Source of the DNA: Rhodoplanes sp963724735
GTDB taxonomy: Bacteria > Pseudomonadota > Alphaproteobacteria > Rhizobiales > Xanthobacteraceae
Reading direction: 5' to 3'
Assembly: GCA_963724735.1 (NCBI GenBank)
Contig: CAVRVX010000007.1
Span: forward strand, 41,248 to 105,247
DNA length: 64,000 nt
A program made the translations under genes and the position numbers. Below, in pieces: positions 8,313 through 18,100 of the stretch. The stretch's first letter is position 1. Each line of letters starts with the position of its first letter. The notes under the pieces were generated by a model that was not told the origin of the DNA, searched no databases, and saw only the letters and a program-made list of their open reading frames with translations.

Positions 8313-8948
8313 ATGACGCAACGCCGCCGTTTGGCTTTTCTCGGCTTGGTTCTTGTCGGCGCACCCGCGATCCTCGCAGGCGCGTCCGGCGAGGCGCGCG
8401 CACAATCGCAACCGCCCAACTGGGTCGAGCCGCCGGCAATCGCGTTGCGCGTTCCGCGCGGCGGCCCCTTACACGATCTCGACTTCCTGTTCGGCGCCTT
8501 GAAGGCCGCGCCCGATGACACGAGCGCCAAGGCGATCGAGGACCGCATCTGGGCGCAGTGGGCTGCGTCCGGCAGCGACACCGTCAATCTCCTGATGGTG
8601 CGCGTGAAGACGGCGGTCGATAAGGAGGACTTCGATCTCGCGATACGGCTGCTCGACGCCATCATCGAGATCAGAGCGGAATATGCCGAGGCGTGGAACC
8701 GGCGCGCGACGGTCTTCTATTTGAAAAAAGACTTCAGCAATGCGCTCGCCGATCTGCGTCAGGTGCTGCGCCGCGAGCCGCGGCATTTTGCGGCGCTCGC
8801 CGGCCTGGGCACGATCATGCAGGAGATCGGCGACGACAAGGGCGCGCTCGAGGCCTATCGCGCGGCGCTCGCGCTGCATCCGCACCTCAAAGGCATGGCC
8901 GACAAAGTGCGCAGCCTGACGGAAACGGTCGAAGGCCGACCGATCTGA
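8313..8948 (+). CDS. Exported TPR-repeat protein
   Basis: The 211-residue protein begins MTQRRRLAFLGLVLVGAPA, a positively charged N-terminus plus hydrophobic core, with a likely signal peptidase site after GEARAQ (about residue 31). The mature part holds TPR-like helices, visible in AIRLLDAIIEIRAEYAEAWN and the following A-W/NRRA and ALADLRQVLRREPRHFAALAGLG segments (about 110-175). It probably acts as a periplasmic protein-protein interaction scaffold. The start at 8313 is chosen because it gives a complete signal peptide; a longer frame begins inside the rpmJ stop region. Confidence 0.75.
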   Translation: MTQRRRLAFLGLVLVGAPAILAGASGEARAQSQPPNWVEPPAIALRVPRGGPLHDLDFLFGALKAAPDDTSAKAIEDRIWAQWAASGSDTVNLLMVRVKTAVDKEDFDLAIRLLDAIIEIRAEYAEAWNRRATVFYLKKDFSNALADLRQVLRREPRHFAALAGLGTIMQEIGDDKGALEAYRAALALHPHLKGMADKVRSLTETVEGRPI

Positions 8949-9093
8949 GTTATTGGTCAAACCTCACAACGAATTGCAAAGTTCGCTGGACCGCATTCCG
9001 GCGTGCAGCTTTCTCTTTTCACGAACGGGCTTGCCGAGGCGTCTGCGGACTCCGATCGGCGCAGCGCGGATCGGCCAACGTGCGACCAAAAAG

Positions 9094-9178
9094 TGGTGCG
9101 GGTGGTCGGAATCGAACCGACACTCCTTGCGGAACACGATTTTGAGTCGTGCGCGTCTACCAGTTCCGCCACACCCGC
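9094..9178 (-). tRNA. tRNA-Leu(CAA)
   Basis: Read on the minus strand, the acceptor stem GCGGGTG (from 9178) pairs with CACCCGC, followed by the discriminator base and encoded CCA (9094-9096). The anticodon loop CTCAAAA carries CAA, and a class II variable arm precedes the T-loop GGTTCGATTCC. It is 85 nt long, as expected for leucine. It lies immediately downstream of a 45-bp tandem repeat. Confidence 0.96.
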
Positions 9179-9200
9179 TTGCCGCTCGTTATAGCGAGCA

Positions 9201-9325
9201 CGTCCGCCCGCGCCAATGGCCGGCTCAGTGATGGCATGCGCGGCGCGTCCGCCCGCGCCAATGGCCGGCTCAGTAATGGCATGCGCGGCGCGTCCGCCCG
9301 CGCCAATGGCCGGCTCAGTGATGGC
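9201..9325. repeat. 45-bp tandem repeat, 2.8 copies
   Basis: Units start at 9201, 9246 and 9291 with CGTCCGCCCGCGCCAATGGC; copies differ at only one or two bases. The last unit contains the stop codon of the leftward CoA-binding gene (9315-9317), so the repeat begins in coding sequence and extends away from it toward tRNA-Leu. A 45-bp period keeps the frame and would encode 15-residue units if read through. Confidence 0.9.
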
Positions 9326-9902
9326 TCTCGTCCTTTTGCGCGGCGCGGTCGGCGGCGACGGTCGGCGCGCCTGCGGTGGTGGCGCGGTTGAGCGACATGC
9401 GCTGAATGCCGCGGCCAAACAGCGGCGGCCTTTTCGAGGTGAGGGTGCGCGAATTCACCCCCATCCAGCTGATCTCCGATGACAGCCGGCCGTACTCGAT
9501 CTTGGGGCAGCGGTTCATCACCACCTTCAGCCCGGCCGCTTCGGCGAGGCTCGCCGCCTTGTCGTTGCGGACGCCCAGCTGCATCCAGATCACCTGCGGG
9601 CGCGGCGTCATGGCGAGCGCCTCGGCGACGATGGGCTGCGCGTAAGAGGCCGCGCGAAAGATGTCGACCATGTCGACCGGCTCGGGGATGTCCGCAAGGC
9701 GCGCATACACGCGCTGGCCGAGAAGTTCCTTGCCGGCGAGGCCGGGATTGACCGGAATCATCCGGTAGCCGCGCTCGAGCAGATATTTGAAGGCGAAATA
9801 GCTCGGCCGGCTGTCGTTCGCCGACACGCCGACCATCGCGATTGTCTTCACCGTGTTGAGGATGCCGCGGATATAGTTGTCGGGGTAGGCGTCGTGGTCC
9901 AT
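9315..9902 (-). CDS. CoA-binding (YccU-like) protein
   Basis: The 195-residue protein has the CoA_binding_2 Rossmann-like fold: TIAMVGVSANDSRPSYFAFKYL (split motif VGVS-n--RPS, residues about 20-40), the GYRMIPVNPGLAGKELLG loop and QVIWMQLGVRNDKAA. Such proteins bind CoA or acyl-CoA and are often of unknown physiological role. The start at 9902 (MDHDAYPDNYIRG) fits family lengths better than a 60-residue longer frame. The C-terminal tail (ADRAAQKDESHH) is encoded beside and within the 45-bp repeat. Confidence 0.82.
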   Translation of the reverse strand: MDHDAYPDNYIRGILNTVKTIAMVGVSANDSRPSYFAFKYLLERGYRMIPVNPGLAGKELLGQRVYARLADIPEPVDMVDIFRAASYAQPIVAEALAMTPRPQVIWMQLGVRNDKAASLAEAAGLKVVMNRCPKIEYGRLSSEISWMGVNSRTLTSKRPPLFGRGIQRMSLNRATTAGAPTVAADRAAQKDESHH

Positions 9903-10232
9903 GCGGTCGGAGTTAGCGTAATCCGCGCCGGCCCGCCATAGGCGCAAGGCTCGGTTCGACGAGGAAAGCGCGATTGCGCCGTCATGCGCGAGGCGATCCG
10001 CCCACGGCCGCTCGAAGGTTGCGCAGCGCCGGACGGGCCGGCGCAAATATGGCGCGGGTGCGATGCGTCGGGCTAATTCCAATTGAAATCATTGTGAATT
10101 CTGCCCTGTTGTGCGTTGCAGCGTCAATGCCTATGTGACGGGTCGCGTAGTTCGCGTCCAAGAAGCCGCACAAGGCTGCGTCAGCGAGAAAGGAAACGTC
10201 CGAATCAGGCCTCGAACAGGAGACATGATTCG
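9903..10232. other. Intergenic region, no gene recognised
   Basis: Divergent intergenic region between the CoA-binding gene and a small plus-strand gene. It is locally AT-richer around 10070-10105 (AATTCCAATTGAAATCATTG), where promoters may lie, but no convincing -35/-10 pair was identified. The frames crossing it have no family features. Confidence 0.5.
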
Positions 10233-10421
10233 ATGGTTCATACCGCTACCCCCGGATTGGCCGCCAGCCCCGGCCTGATCGCACGAATGGGCCCGCCCGC
10301 CGGGCCGAACCGCCTCCTCACGTGGGTGCTTGCGAGCCTACGGTTCTGGCAGGAAGCCTTGTCCGAAGCGCAAGAGCTGCGGCGCGAGGCGAGCAAGCGC
10401 TATCCGCATTTCGATTCCTGA
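10233..10421 (+). CDS. Small conserved-looking protein of unknown function
   Basis: This ORF of 62 residues starts MVHTATPGLAASPG and has an amphipathic C-terminal part (LLTWVLASLRFWQEALSEAQ, then ELRREASKRYPHF). CAGGAGA lies 11-17 bases upstream of the ATG. There is no signal peptide and one possible short helix. It is followed by a strong hairpin at 10431. I do not recognise the family; the compact placement between ribosome binding site and terminator argues that it is real. Confidence 0.55.
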   Translation: MVHTATPGLAASPGLIARMGPPAGPNRLLTWVLASLRFWQEALSEAQELRREASKRYPHFDS

Positions 10422-10430
10422 CCGCAAAAC

Positions 10431-10464
10431 GGCGCATCCCCGGCCGCTGGGCCGGGGATGCGCC
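10431..10464. terminator. Perfect 15-bp stem hairpin between convergent genes
   Basis: GGCGCATCCCCGGCC (10431-10445) and its exact reverse complement (10450-10464) enclose a four-base loop. It lies between the small plus-strand gene and the convergent PBP1A gene. There is no clear U-tract, so it may be an mRNA-end stabiliser or a bidirectional stop needing other factors. Confidence 0.7.
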
Positions 10465-10510
10465 GCCATAGAAGCTTGCGAAGCGTTGGGGCGCTAGAAA
10501 CGCGCGAAGC

Positions 10511-12979
10511 TCAGTAGAGACCGCCCGTGCCGGTGCGCACCGCACGGTCGGCGTCGGGGCTGACCCCGATCGGCTGTCCGTCGGGGCCGAGCGTGCCATA
10601 CATCGCCGTCGAATCGGCGGGCGCAGTGCCCGGCTTGTAGGCTTCGAGGATCGCCCGCTGAGTGCCGGGGCCCGCGCGCGTGCCGCTGGTCGAGTCGATG
10701 CGGATGAGCTTGATGCCGGGGGGCACGCGGAAGGGCACCGCCGCTTTATCGGCGAGCGCGATCTTGAGAAAATCGCGCACGATCGGCGCGGCGAGCTGAC
10801 CACCGGTCGCCTTGTAGCCGATGTGGCGCGGTTTGTCGTAACCGAGATAGACGCCGACCGCGATCTCCGGCGTGAAGCCGATGAACCACACGTCCTTCTC
10901 GTCATTGGTGGTGCCGGTCTTGCCGGCGACGGGCTTGCCCACTTCGCGCACCGCAGTGCCGGTGCCGCGCTGAACCACGCCTTCCATGATCGACGTGACT
11001 TGGTAGGCGGTCATCGGGTCGAGCACCTGCTCGCGCCGGTCGATCAGCGCCGGCTCCGGCTGGCTCTGCCACTTGTCGGCGTCGCAGCCGCGGCATTCGC
11101 GCTGATCGTGTTTGTAGATCGTTTTGCCGTAACGGTCCTGAATGCGGTCGATCAGCGTCGGCGCGATGCGCCGCCCGCCATTCGCAATCATGGAATAGGC
11201 GGAGACCATGCGGAGCACGGTCGTCTCGCCGGCTCCCAGCGCGTAGGACAAATAGGGCGGCAAGCCGTCATAGACGCCGAAACGCTTGGCGTATTCGGCG
11301 ATCAGCGGCATGCCGACATCCTGCGCAAGCCGCACCGTCATCACGTTGCGCGACTGCTCGATGCCGAAGCGCAGGGTTTGCGGGCCGTAATATTTTCCGG
11401 TCGAGTAGTTTTCCGGACGCCAGATGCCGATGCCCGGTCCCTGGTCGATCTCGATCGGCGCGTCGACCACGATCGTCGAGGGCGTATAGCCGTTGTCGAG
11501 CGCGGCGGCATAGACGAGCGGCTTGAACGACGAGCCCGGCTGCCGCATCGCCTGCGTCGCGCGATCGAACTGACTCTGGTCGAACGAAAATCCGCCGACC
11601 AGCGCGAGCACGCGGCCGGTCACCGGATCCATGACCACCATAGCGCCCGATATCTCCGGGATTTGCCGCAAGCGAAATTGGTTCGCCTCCTTGTCGAGCG
11701 GATCGACATAGACCACGTCTCCCGGATGGAGAACCTGAGAAACGCGGGTGACCGCCTTGCCGCGTTCGGGTCCGCCTGCGGCCTTCGCCCATTTCACGCC
11801 TTCAAGCGGGACGATGCCGATCTGCCGCGCTCGCGACACCGCACCGCCCGGTTCGCGCGCGGGCTGGAAGCCGATGCGCGCGCTCTGATCGCTTGTCTCG
11901 AGCACGACCGCGAGCCGCCACGGAGCCACGTCGGACAGCGCCCGAACGTCGGCCAGTCGCGCGCCCCAGTCGACTGAAATGTCGATCTTCGTGACCGGGC
12001 CGCGGAATCCCAGGGCTTCGTCGAATCGGACGAGACCTTCCGCCATCACCTTGCGGGCGATTGTCTGCAGCTTCGGATCGAGGGTGGTGCGCACCGAGAG
12101 GCCGCCCTCATAGAGGCGCTTCTCGCCATATTTTTCCAGGATCTCCCGCCTCACTTCCTCGGCGAAATACTCGCCGGCGAAAATGTGTGCGCCGGCGGGC
12201 CGCGGCGTGACGTTGAGCGGCTCCTTCTTGGCCGCCTCGCCCTCGGCTGCCGTGACATGGCCGTTTTCGACCATGCGGTCGATCACGTAGTTGCGTCGCT
12301 CGACCGCGCGATCCCGCTGGCGGAACGGATGGAGTTGGGAGGGCGCCTTCGGAAGCGCGGCGAGATAGGCCGCCTCCGCGATCGAAAGCTCGTGGACCGA
12401 CTTGTCGAAATACAGGAGCGAGGCAGCCGCCACTCCATAGGCGGAGAAGCCGAGATAAATCTCGTTGAGATAGAGTTCGAGGATGCGGTCTTTCGAATAG
12501 GTGCGCTCGATCTTCAGCGCGAGCAGCGCCTCCTTGATCTTGCGCTCGAACGAGACCTCGTTGGTGAGCAGGAAGTTCTTCGCGACCTGCTGGGTGATGG
12601 TCGACGCGCCTTGCGGCCGGCGGTTGGTGCCCATGTTCTGAGCATACAGCACGCCGGCGCGAAGGATGCCGGAGAAGTCCAAGCCGCCATGCTCGTAGAA
12701 ATTCTTGTCTTCGGCGTCGATGAAGGCGTTGATGACGCGCTTCGGGATCGCCTGGATGGGAAGATAGAGGCGGCGCTCGCGCGCATATTCGGCGAGCAGC
12801 GCGCCGTCGACCGCGTGAATTCGCGTCATCACCGGCGGTTCGTAATCGCGAAGCTGCGAGTAATCCGGCAGGTCCTTGGAAAAGTGCCACATCAGACCGG
12901 CGGTCGCCGCGATGGCGACGATGAACAGAATGGTACCCGTCGCGAACAGGAAGCCGAAGAACCGCAAGATCAGCTTCAT
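10511..12979 (-). CDS. mrcA: Penicillin-binding protein 1A (bifunctional peptidoglycan synthase)
   Basis: The 822-residue class A PBP has an N-terminal membrane anchor (residues about 5-32), a GT51 glycosyltransferase domain with AFIDAEDKNFYEHGG (catalytic Glu near 90) and GASTITQQVAKN, and a transpeptidase domain with SSFKP (SxxK, about 483), SRN in EQSRNVMTVRLA and KTGTTND (about 685). An OB-like insert lies between. It polymerises and crosslinks peptidoglycan on the outer face of the inner membrane. The amidase gene lies immediately upstream on the same strand (157 bp gap), giving a cell-wall pair. The C-terminus is short, without an extended tail. Confidence 0.95.
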   Translation of the reverse strand: MKLILRFFGFLFATGTILFIVAIAATAGLMWHFSKDLPDYSQLRDYEPPVMTRIHAVDGALLAEYARERRLYLPIQAIPKRVINAFIDAEDKNFYEHGGLDFSGILRAGVLYAQNMGTNRRPQGASTITQQVAKNFLLTNEVSFERKIKEALLALKIERTYSKDRILELYLNEIYLGFSAYGVAAASLLYFDKSVHELSIAEAAYLAALPKAPSQLHPFRQRDRAVERRNYVIDRMVENGHVTAAEGEAAKKEPLNVTPRPAGAHIFAGEYFAEEVRREILEKYGEKRLYEGGLSVRTTLDPKLQTIARKVMAEGLVRFDEALGFRGPVTKIDISVDWGARLADVRALSDVAPWRLAVVLETSDQSARIGFQPAREPGGAVSRARQIGIVPLEGVKWAKAAGGPERGKAVTRVSQVLHPGDVVYVDPLDKEANQFRLRQIPEISGAMVVMDPVTGRVLALVGGFSFDQSQFDRATQAMRQPGSSFKPLVYAAALDNGYTPSTIVVDAPIEIDQGPGIGIWRPENYSTGKYYGPQTLRFGIEQSRNVMTVRLAQDVGMPLIAEYAKRFGVYDGLPPYLSYALGAGETTVLRMVSAYSMIANGGRRIAPTLIDRIQDRYGKTIYKHDQRECRGCDADKWQSQPEPALIDRREQVLDPMTAYQVTSIMEGVVQRGTGTAVREVGKPVAGKTGTTNDEKDVWFIGFTPEIAVGVYLGYDKPRHIGYKATGGQLAAPIVRDFLKIALADKAAVPFRVPPGIKLIRIDSTSGTRAGPGTQRAILEAYKPGTAPADSTAMYGTLGPDGQPIGVSPDADRAVRTGTGGLY

Positions 12980-13136
12980 CGCCCCGTTTCCCGCAAGCTG
13001 CGCGCCCCCTTGGCGCGCCCTCGAAATTGAATGCGCGGCCGTGCGACCACAGGAATCCCGACCGCTAGGTCGCGCTGTTTTATGGTCAAACTGAGGCCCG
13101 ATCGCCTCGGGCGCCTACGCGTCTTCCCTGACCCCG

Positions 13137-14396
13137 TCAGTTCGACCCGGGTTTCGCACCAGACCCGGCCAGCCTAGTCGTGAAGAATGCGTCGATCGCC
13201 TCCACGATCTTGTCGGCGACGTGCAAACGCCAGTCGTTCGAAGTGAGCTGCTTGATGTCCTCGCGGTTGGACACGTAGCCGAGTTCGACCAGCACCGACG
13301 GAACGTCGGGCGCGGTCAGAACCTTGAAGCCGGCGGACTTGAGCGGATGTTTGTGCAGCCGCGCCGTCGTCTTCAGCTCTCCGACGAGCACGCGCGCGAA
13401 TTGCGCGGAGTAGTTCTTGGTCTCGCGCTGGGCGAGGTCGATCAGAATATCGGCAATGTCGTTCGGCTCGGCGGACAGGTCGACGCCGGCGATCACGTCG
13501 GCCTTGTTCTCGGCTTCCGCAAGCCGCGCCGCCTCGGCGTCCGAGGCGTGCTCCGACACGGTGTAGACCGTCGCGCCTTCCGCGTCGCCCTCGCGACGCC
13601 GCAGCGCGTCGCAATGGATGGAGATGAACAGCTGCGCTTCGCGTTGCCGGGCGAGCCGCACGCGTTCGCCGAGCGGCACGAACCGATCGTCGCTGCGCGT
13701 CATCACCACCCGGTATTTGTCGGTCTGCTCGAGCTTGTCGCGCAGCATGAGCCCGAATTCGAGCACCAGCGTCTTCTCTAGTTCGCCGCTTGCCGCGCGG
13801 GTTCCGGTGTCGATTCCGCCATGGCCGGGATCGAGCACGATCACCGGCCGTGGATCGCCATTGGTTGTGGGCGCCGTGTCGCGCTCGGCTCGGCGCGGCA
13901 GCTCGCGGGGAAGCCGGTTGTCGATGGCGGCGGCGCGCAGGAAGGTTTCCCGATCTACGGTGGCAAGGTCCAGCACGAGGCGGGCGGGCAGGTCGTCGGC
14001 GGGATCGAGCACGTACGCCCGTTCGACTCGCACCGGGCCGTTGGTGTCGATCACGATGCGCGAACCGCCCGGCATGACGAGGCCGAACCGGAATGCCTTG
14101 ACGAGGCCCCGGCCGCGTTCGCCTGTCTTCGGCGGAAACTGAAACGTGATCTGCGGCAGGTCGATGATGACCCGGTACGGGTTGGCGAGGGTGAACGCTC
14201 GCATGTCGACTTTTTGCGATAAGTCGACGACGAAGCGGGTCTGCTTGTGATCCCCGGCGAGCCGGGCGGCGCTGGCAAGCGGAAACACAGGCGGGACCGC
14301 GCCAGGCCCGCGCGTCTGCTGGGCGAGACCGGGCGAGGAGACTGCCGCAAGGGCAACCCAGATCAACGCGCCGAAAAAGGTCGCGAAACGAACCAC
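13137..14396 (-). CDS. amiC: N-acetylmuramoyl-L-alanine amidase AmiC
   Basis: The 419-residue protein has a signal peptide (cleavage near PGLAQQ, residue about 25), an AMIN domain (about 40-145; TRFVVDLSQKVDMRAFTLAN) that targets septal peptidoglycan, and an Amidase_3 zinc domain with VIVLDPGHGGIDTGT (first His), GELEKTLVLEFG (Glu), FISIHCDALR and a C-terminal VLVELGYVSNREDIKQL. It cleaves the muramyl-alanine bond during daughter cell separation. It reads toward and probably with PBP1A. The Amidase_3 regulatory helix region is not conspicuously long. Confidence 0.93.
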   Translation of the reverse strand: MVRFATFFGALIWVALAAVSSPGLAQQTRGPGAVPPVFPLASAARLAGDHKQTRFVVDLSQKVDMRAFTLANPYRVIIDLPQITFQFPPKTGERGRGLVKAFRFGLVMPGGSRIVIDTNGPVRVERAYVLDPADDLPARLVLDLATVDRETFLRAAAIDNRLPRELPRRAERDTAPTTNGDPRPVIVLDPGHGGIDTGTRAASGELEKTLVLEFGLMLRDKLEQTDKYRVVMTRSDDRFVPLGERVRLARQREAQLFISIHCDALRRREGDAEGATVYTVSEHASDAEAARLAEAENKADVIAGVDLSAEPNDIADILIDLAQRETKNYSAQFARVLVGELKTTARLHKHPLKSAGFKVLTAPDVPSVLVELGYVSNREDIKQLTSNDWRLHVADKIVEAIDAFFTTRLAGSGAKPGSN

Positions 14397-15145
14397 CAGC
14401 CAAGAGCCCCCATGTATCGGCCTGAAAATCTAGGCCACTTTCGCTCCGCTTGCATTAAGTCTGCGCCCCGACCGAACTGGATCGGACGTGTGTCTTGCCC
14501 AGTTCGCCGGCGCGAATCGCAAAGCGCCCCCGTCGCCGAACAGTTTCAATGGGTTAATGTCGACTTTTTGATGGTCGGGCCGTCCGTAAGGACGCCACGG
14601 CAGCAATTAGCGGCGAAACATAAGGCGCTTGGACAATCCAAGGTTGTTGTTGACATCAGCTTGCCAATGGACCGCCGCGCCCTTTAATAAGAGGTGCTGG
14701 TGGATTCTCAGAGGATTCAGGTTCTGCGTTCCAGCTGCGATCGTGGGTGTCCGAATTCCGTTTACGCGGCGTGCGCAGGCGGATGCCGGGATGGGGAACG
14801 GTCAACTCGACGCCTCCTAGGAGGAGGATTGAGATGTGCGGCGACCCATCCGAACCTTCGCATGAATTTTCTCCAGCCCTGAAGAACATCGTTTCCGGCC
14901 GCGCAGGAGCGTAGCCGTCCACCCCAGGAATCGAGGCTCATGATCGGGAAGTTTCGCGGGCAACGAACCGTTCGGCGCTATGGGAGAGCGCCGACGCGAC
15001 CTGCCGCGCCCTCGCCCGAAATGCGCTCGATGACTGGGACATCTTATTCATCCCCCCAATTCGGCGCACATTTTTCGTCTCCGCTTGCAGCCGTCCTCAG
15101 GACGCCAAGCGGCAGACCGCGAGTGGGACGCCTAGAGACACGAAC
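14397..15145. other. Long rne leader/intergenic region
   Basis: About 750 bp separates amiC and rne, which are divergent. Long, structured leaders through which RNase E regulates its own mRNA are known in other bacteria. A palindrome CCTCCTAGGAGG (14813-14824) overlaps a very strong Shine-Dalgarno for a 26-residue ORF (separate entry). A TTGACA at 14650-14655 lacks a -10 at proper spacing, so no promoter is assigned. Confidence 0.5.
14834..14914 (+). CDS. Putative 26-residue leader ORF upstream of rne
   Basis: An ATG at 14834 is preceded by AGGAGGAGG with 6-base spacing, one of the strongest ribosome binding sites in the window. It opens a 26-codon frame (MCGDPSEPSHEFSP... ending GRAGA) closed by TAG at 14912. 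The same bases can form the CCTCCTAGGAGG palindrome, which would occlude the site. It could be a leader peptide controlling rne or an independent small protein. Evidence is limited to the RBS and spacing. Confidence 0.4.
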   Translation: MCGDPSEPSHEFSPALKNIVSGRAGA

Positions 15146-18100
15146 ATGGCCAATAAAATGCTTATCGACGCGACACACCCGGAGGAAACGCGGGTGGTCG
15201 TGCTGCGCGGCAATCGGGTAGAGGAATTCGATTTCGAATCGGCGAATCGCCGCCAGCTAAGAGGCAATATCTATCTCGCCAAGGTCACGCGGGTCGAGCC
15301 GTCGCTACAGGCGGCATTCGTCGACTACGGCGGCAATCGACACGGCTTTCTCGCATTCAGCGAAATTCATCCCGATTACTATCAAATTCCGGTTGCCGAC
15401 CGACAGGCCCTCATTGAGGAGGAGGAGCGCGCTCATCGCGCCGCGGAGGTGGAGGCCGACCGGCGCGCCGCCGCCCGTTCGCCGCAACCCATTCCCGCAG
15501 CCCGCGCTGCGGAACGAGATCATCGAGTGACCAGCGAGCCGGTCGCCCAAGCGGAGCCGGAGGCACGAGGCGAGGGACTGGATCTCCCGATCAACTTGCT
15601 TTCCACAGCGGGCGTGGAAGGGGAGCCACCGCCGGACCTTGCCGGTTCGGCGCCGGGTGAGGGCGCTCCGGCCGATGTTCGGGGCGATGCCGAAACCGGG
15701 TCTCCGCCGACTGTCAGCCAAGGTGGTGACGGCGATGGACCCGCCGAGTACGGCGCGGAGGCGCCGGCCGAAGCCTTAAGCGGCGCGGAAGCGGCCGACG
15801 ACGCGGGGACCCGGGTGGGGGGCGTCGAAGTCGATCAGACGACGGTTTTGCTTGAATCCTCTCCAGGAACGGAAATCCCGGACGACGCCGTCGACGGAAG
15901 TGATGGGGACGACGAAGGTGACGAGGCCGACAAAGCCGAAAATGCAGACACTGAGACCGCTAATGAGGACGACGACGAGAACGACGAGGACGATGAGAAC
16001 GACGACGAGAATGACGAGGACGATGAGGACGACGAGGAAGAAGACGAGTCTGCCCCGACCGAGGACACGGTCGAATCCGTAGGGGGAGCGGACGCCCTCG
16101 AAGAAGTGCAGGAGCGGGCTCCCCGCATTCGCCGCCAGTACAAGATTCAAGAAGTGATCAGGCGCCGGCAGATCATGCTGGTGCAGGTGGTCAAGGAGGA
16201 GCGAGGAACGAAGGGCGCCGCGCTCACGACCTATCTGTCGCTCGCCGGTCGCTACTCGGTTCTGATGCCCAACACGGCCCGCGGCGGCGGCATCAGTCGC
16301 AAAATCACCAACCCGCAGGACCGCGGGCGGCTCAAGGAGATCGCGCAGGATTTGGAAGTGCCGGAGGGAATGGGCGTCATTCTGCGCACGGCCGGTGCCT
16401 TGCGGACCAAGATGGAAATCAAGCGAGACTTCGAGTATTTGTTGCGCATGTGGGAGCAAGTTCGTGATCTTACGCTGAAATCGAGTGCTCCGACATTGGT
16501 CTATGAGGAAGGATCCGTGGTCAAGCGGGCGATCCGCGACCTCTACAGCAAGGAGATCGACGAGATCATTGTCGCTGGCGAGGAAGCCTTCCACGAGGCG
16601 AAAGACTTCATGCGCATGCTGATGCCGAGCCATGCGAAGAACGTGAAGCCTTACACGGACAGCCCGCCACTGCTCATTCGTTACGGCGTCGAAAGCCAGC
16701 TCGACGCGATGTTCTCGCCGATCGTACAACTGCGCTCGGGCGGCTATATCGTTCTCAATCAGGCGGAAGCGCTGGTCGCCATCGACGTGAACTCCGGCCG
16801 CGCCACGCGCGAGCATCACATCGAGGACACCGCGCTCAAGACCAATCTTGAGGCTGCCGAGGAAATCGCGCGCCAGCTTCGGCTGCGCGACCTTGCCGGG
16901 CTCATCGTGATCGATTTCATCGACATGGATGAGAAGCGCAATAATCGCGCCGTCGAGCGACGTCTCAAGGAGTGCCTGAAGAACGACCGCGCCCGCATTC
17001 AGGTTGGCCGGATATCGCATTTCGGCCTGCTTGAGATGTCGCGTCAGCGAATCCGCACCAGCGTGTTCGAGAGCTCGACCGAGAAGTGCCCGCACTGCGG
17101 CGGCACCGGCCATGTGCGTTCAGTGTCCTCGGTCGCCTTGCAGTGTCTGCGTATGCTGGAGGAACTCCTGTTGCGCGGGGCGACCCATAACATCACCGTG
17201 CGCACGGGGACCGAGATCGCGCTCTACATGCTCAACCAAAAGCGAGCGCATTTGCGCGAGCTTGAGCAGCGTTTCCGCATCACGGTCGCGGTCAGGGCCG
17301 ATGGCGGTCCGAACGGGCAGCAGCCCTTTGTGCTCGAGAAGGCCGAGCAGGTCCACAGTCTGGAACAGGCGCGAGCGCTCGCCGCGCAGCCGGTAGCGCT
17401 GGTTCCGCTGGTGGTCGAAGAGGAGGCGGCCGACGAAACGGCCGAGTTCGAAGGCGAGGACGTTTCGGCGCACGAAGAGGAGGAAGGGGCGGAGCGTGCG
17501 GAGGCGGGCGAGAATGGCGGGCGCCGCCGGCGCCGCCGGCGCCGGCGCGGCCGCCGCGAGGAGCGGCCTGAGGCGGGTCCGGCCGCGGGCGAGACGGCCG
17601 CGGAACATGCGATCGCTTATGAGGATCACGATGGGCGCGACGACGAGGGCGAGGCCGCAGCGCCCCGCGCGCTCGAACCTCCGGAAGGCGAGGGGGAGGA
17701 CACCGTCGGCGAAGCGGGCGGCGACCAGCCTCGGCGGCGCCGCCGGGGCCGGCGCGGCGGGCGACGCAATCGGCGACCCGAAGGTGAGGCAGGCGCTCCG
17801 TCCGTTGTCGACGAGAAGGCGGGGCAGGTAGAACCGGAGATCGTCGAGGCGAGCGCCGATTTGGAGGGTGTCTCGTTCGAGTTCGGACAACCCATGAGCG
17901 AGCCTGTGGCGGACGCGAGGCAAGGCGCGGCGCGGGATGAGCTGCCCCAGATCCTCGGGGGAGCAGAACAGGCCCCGCTTTCGAGCGATCAGGCGGACGC
18001 TGCGGCCAGACCTTTGGATGCCGAAGTCACGGCTGCCGCCGCCGAAACATCCGAGAAACCGAGTGCGCCGGCAAAGCTCGAAGCTTCCGACACCAGGGGC

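Noticed and set aside
9201..9325. 45-bp repeats considered as CRISPR
   Set aside because: There are no spacers, only a tandem array, and it overlaps a coding end.
14650..14690. TTGACA with TTTAAT as an rne promoter
   Set aside because: The gap between the elements is 27 bases, far from the 16-18 needed.
15776..17113. Long minus-strand frame opposite rne
   Set aside because: Shadow of the RNase E core; no RBS and no family motifs.
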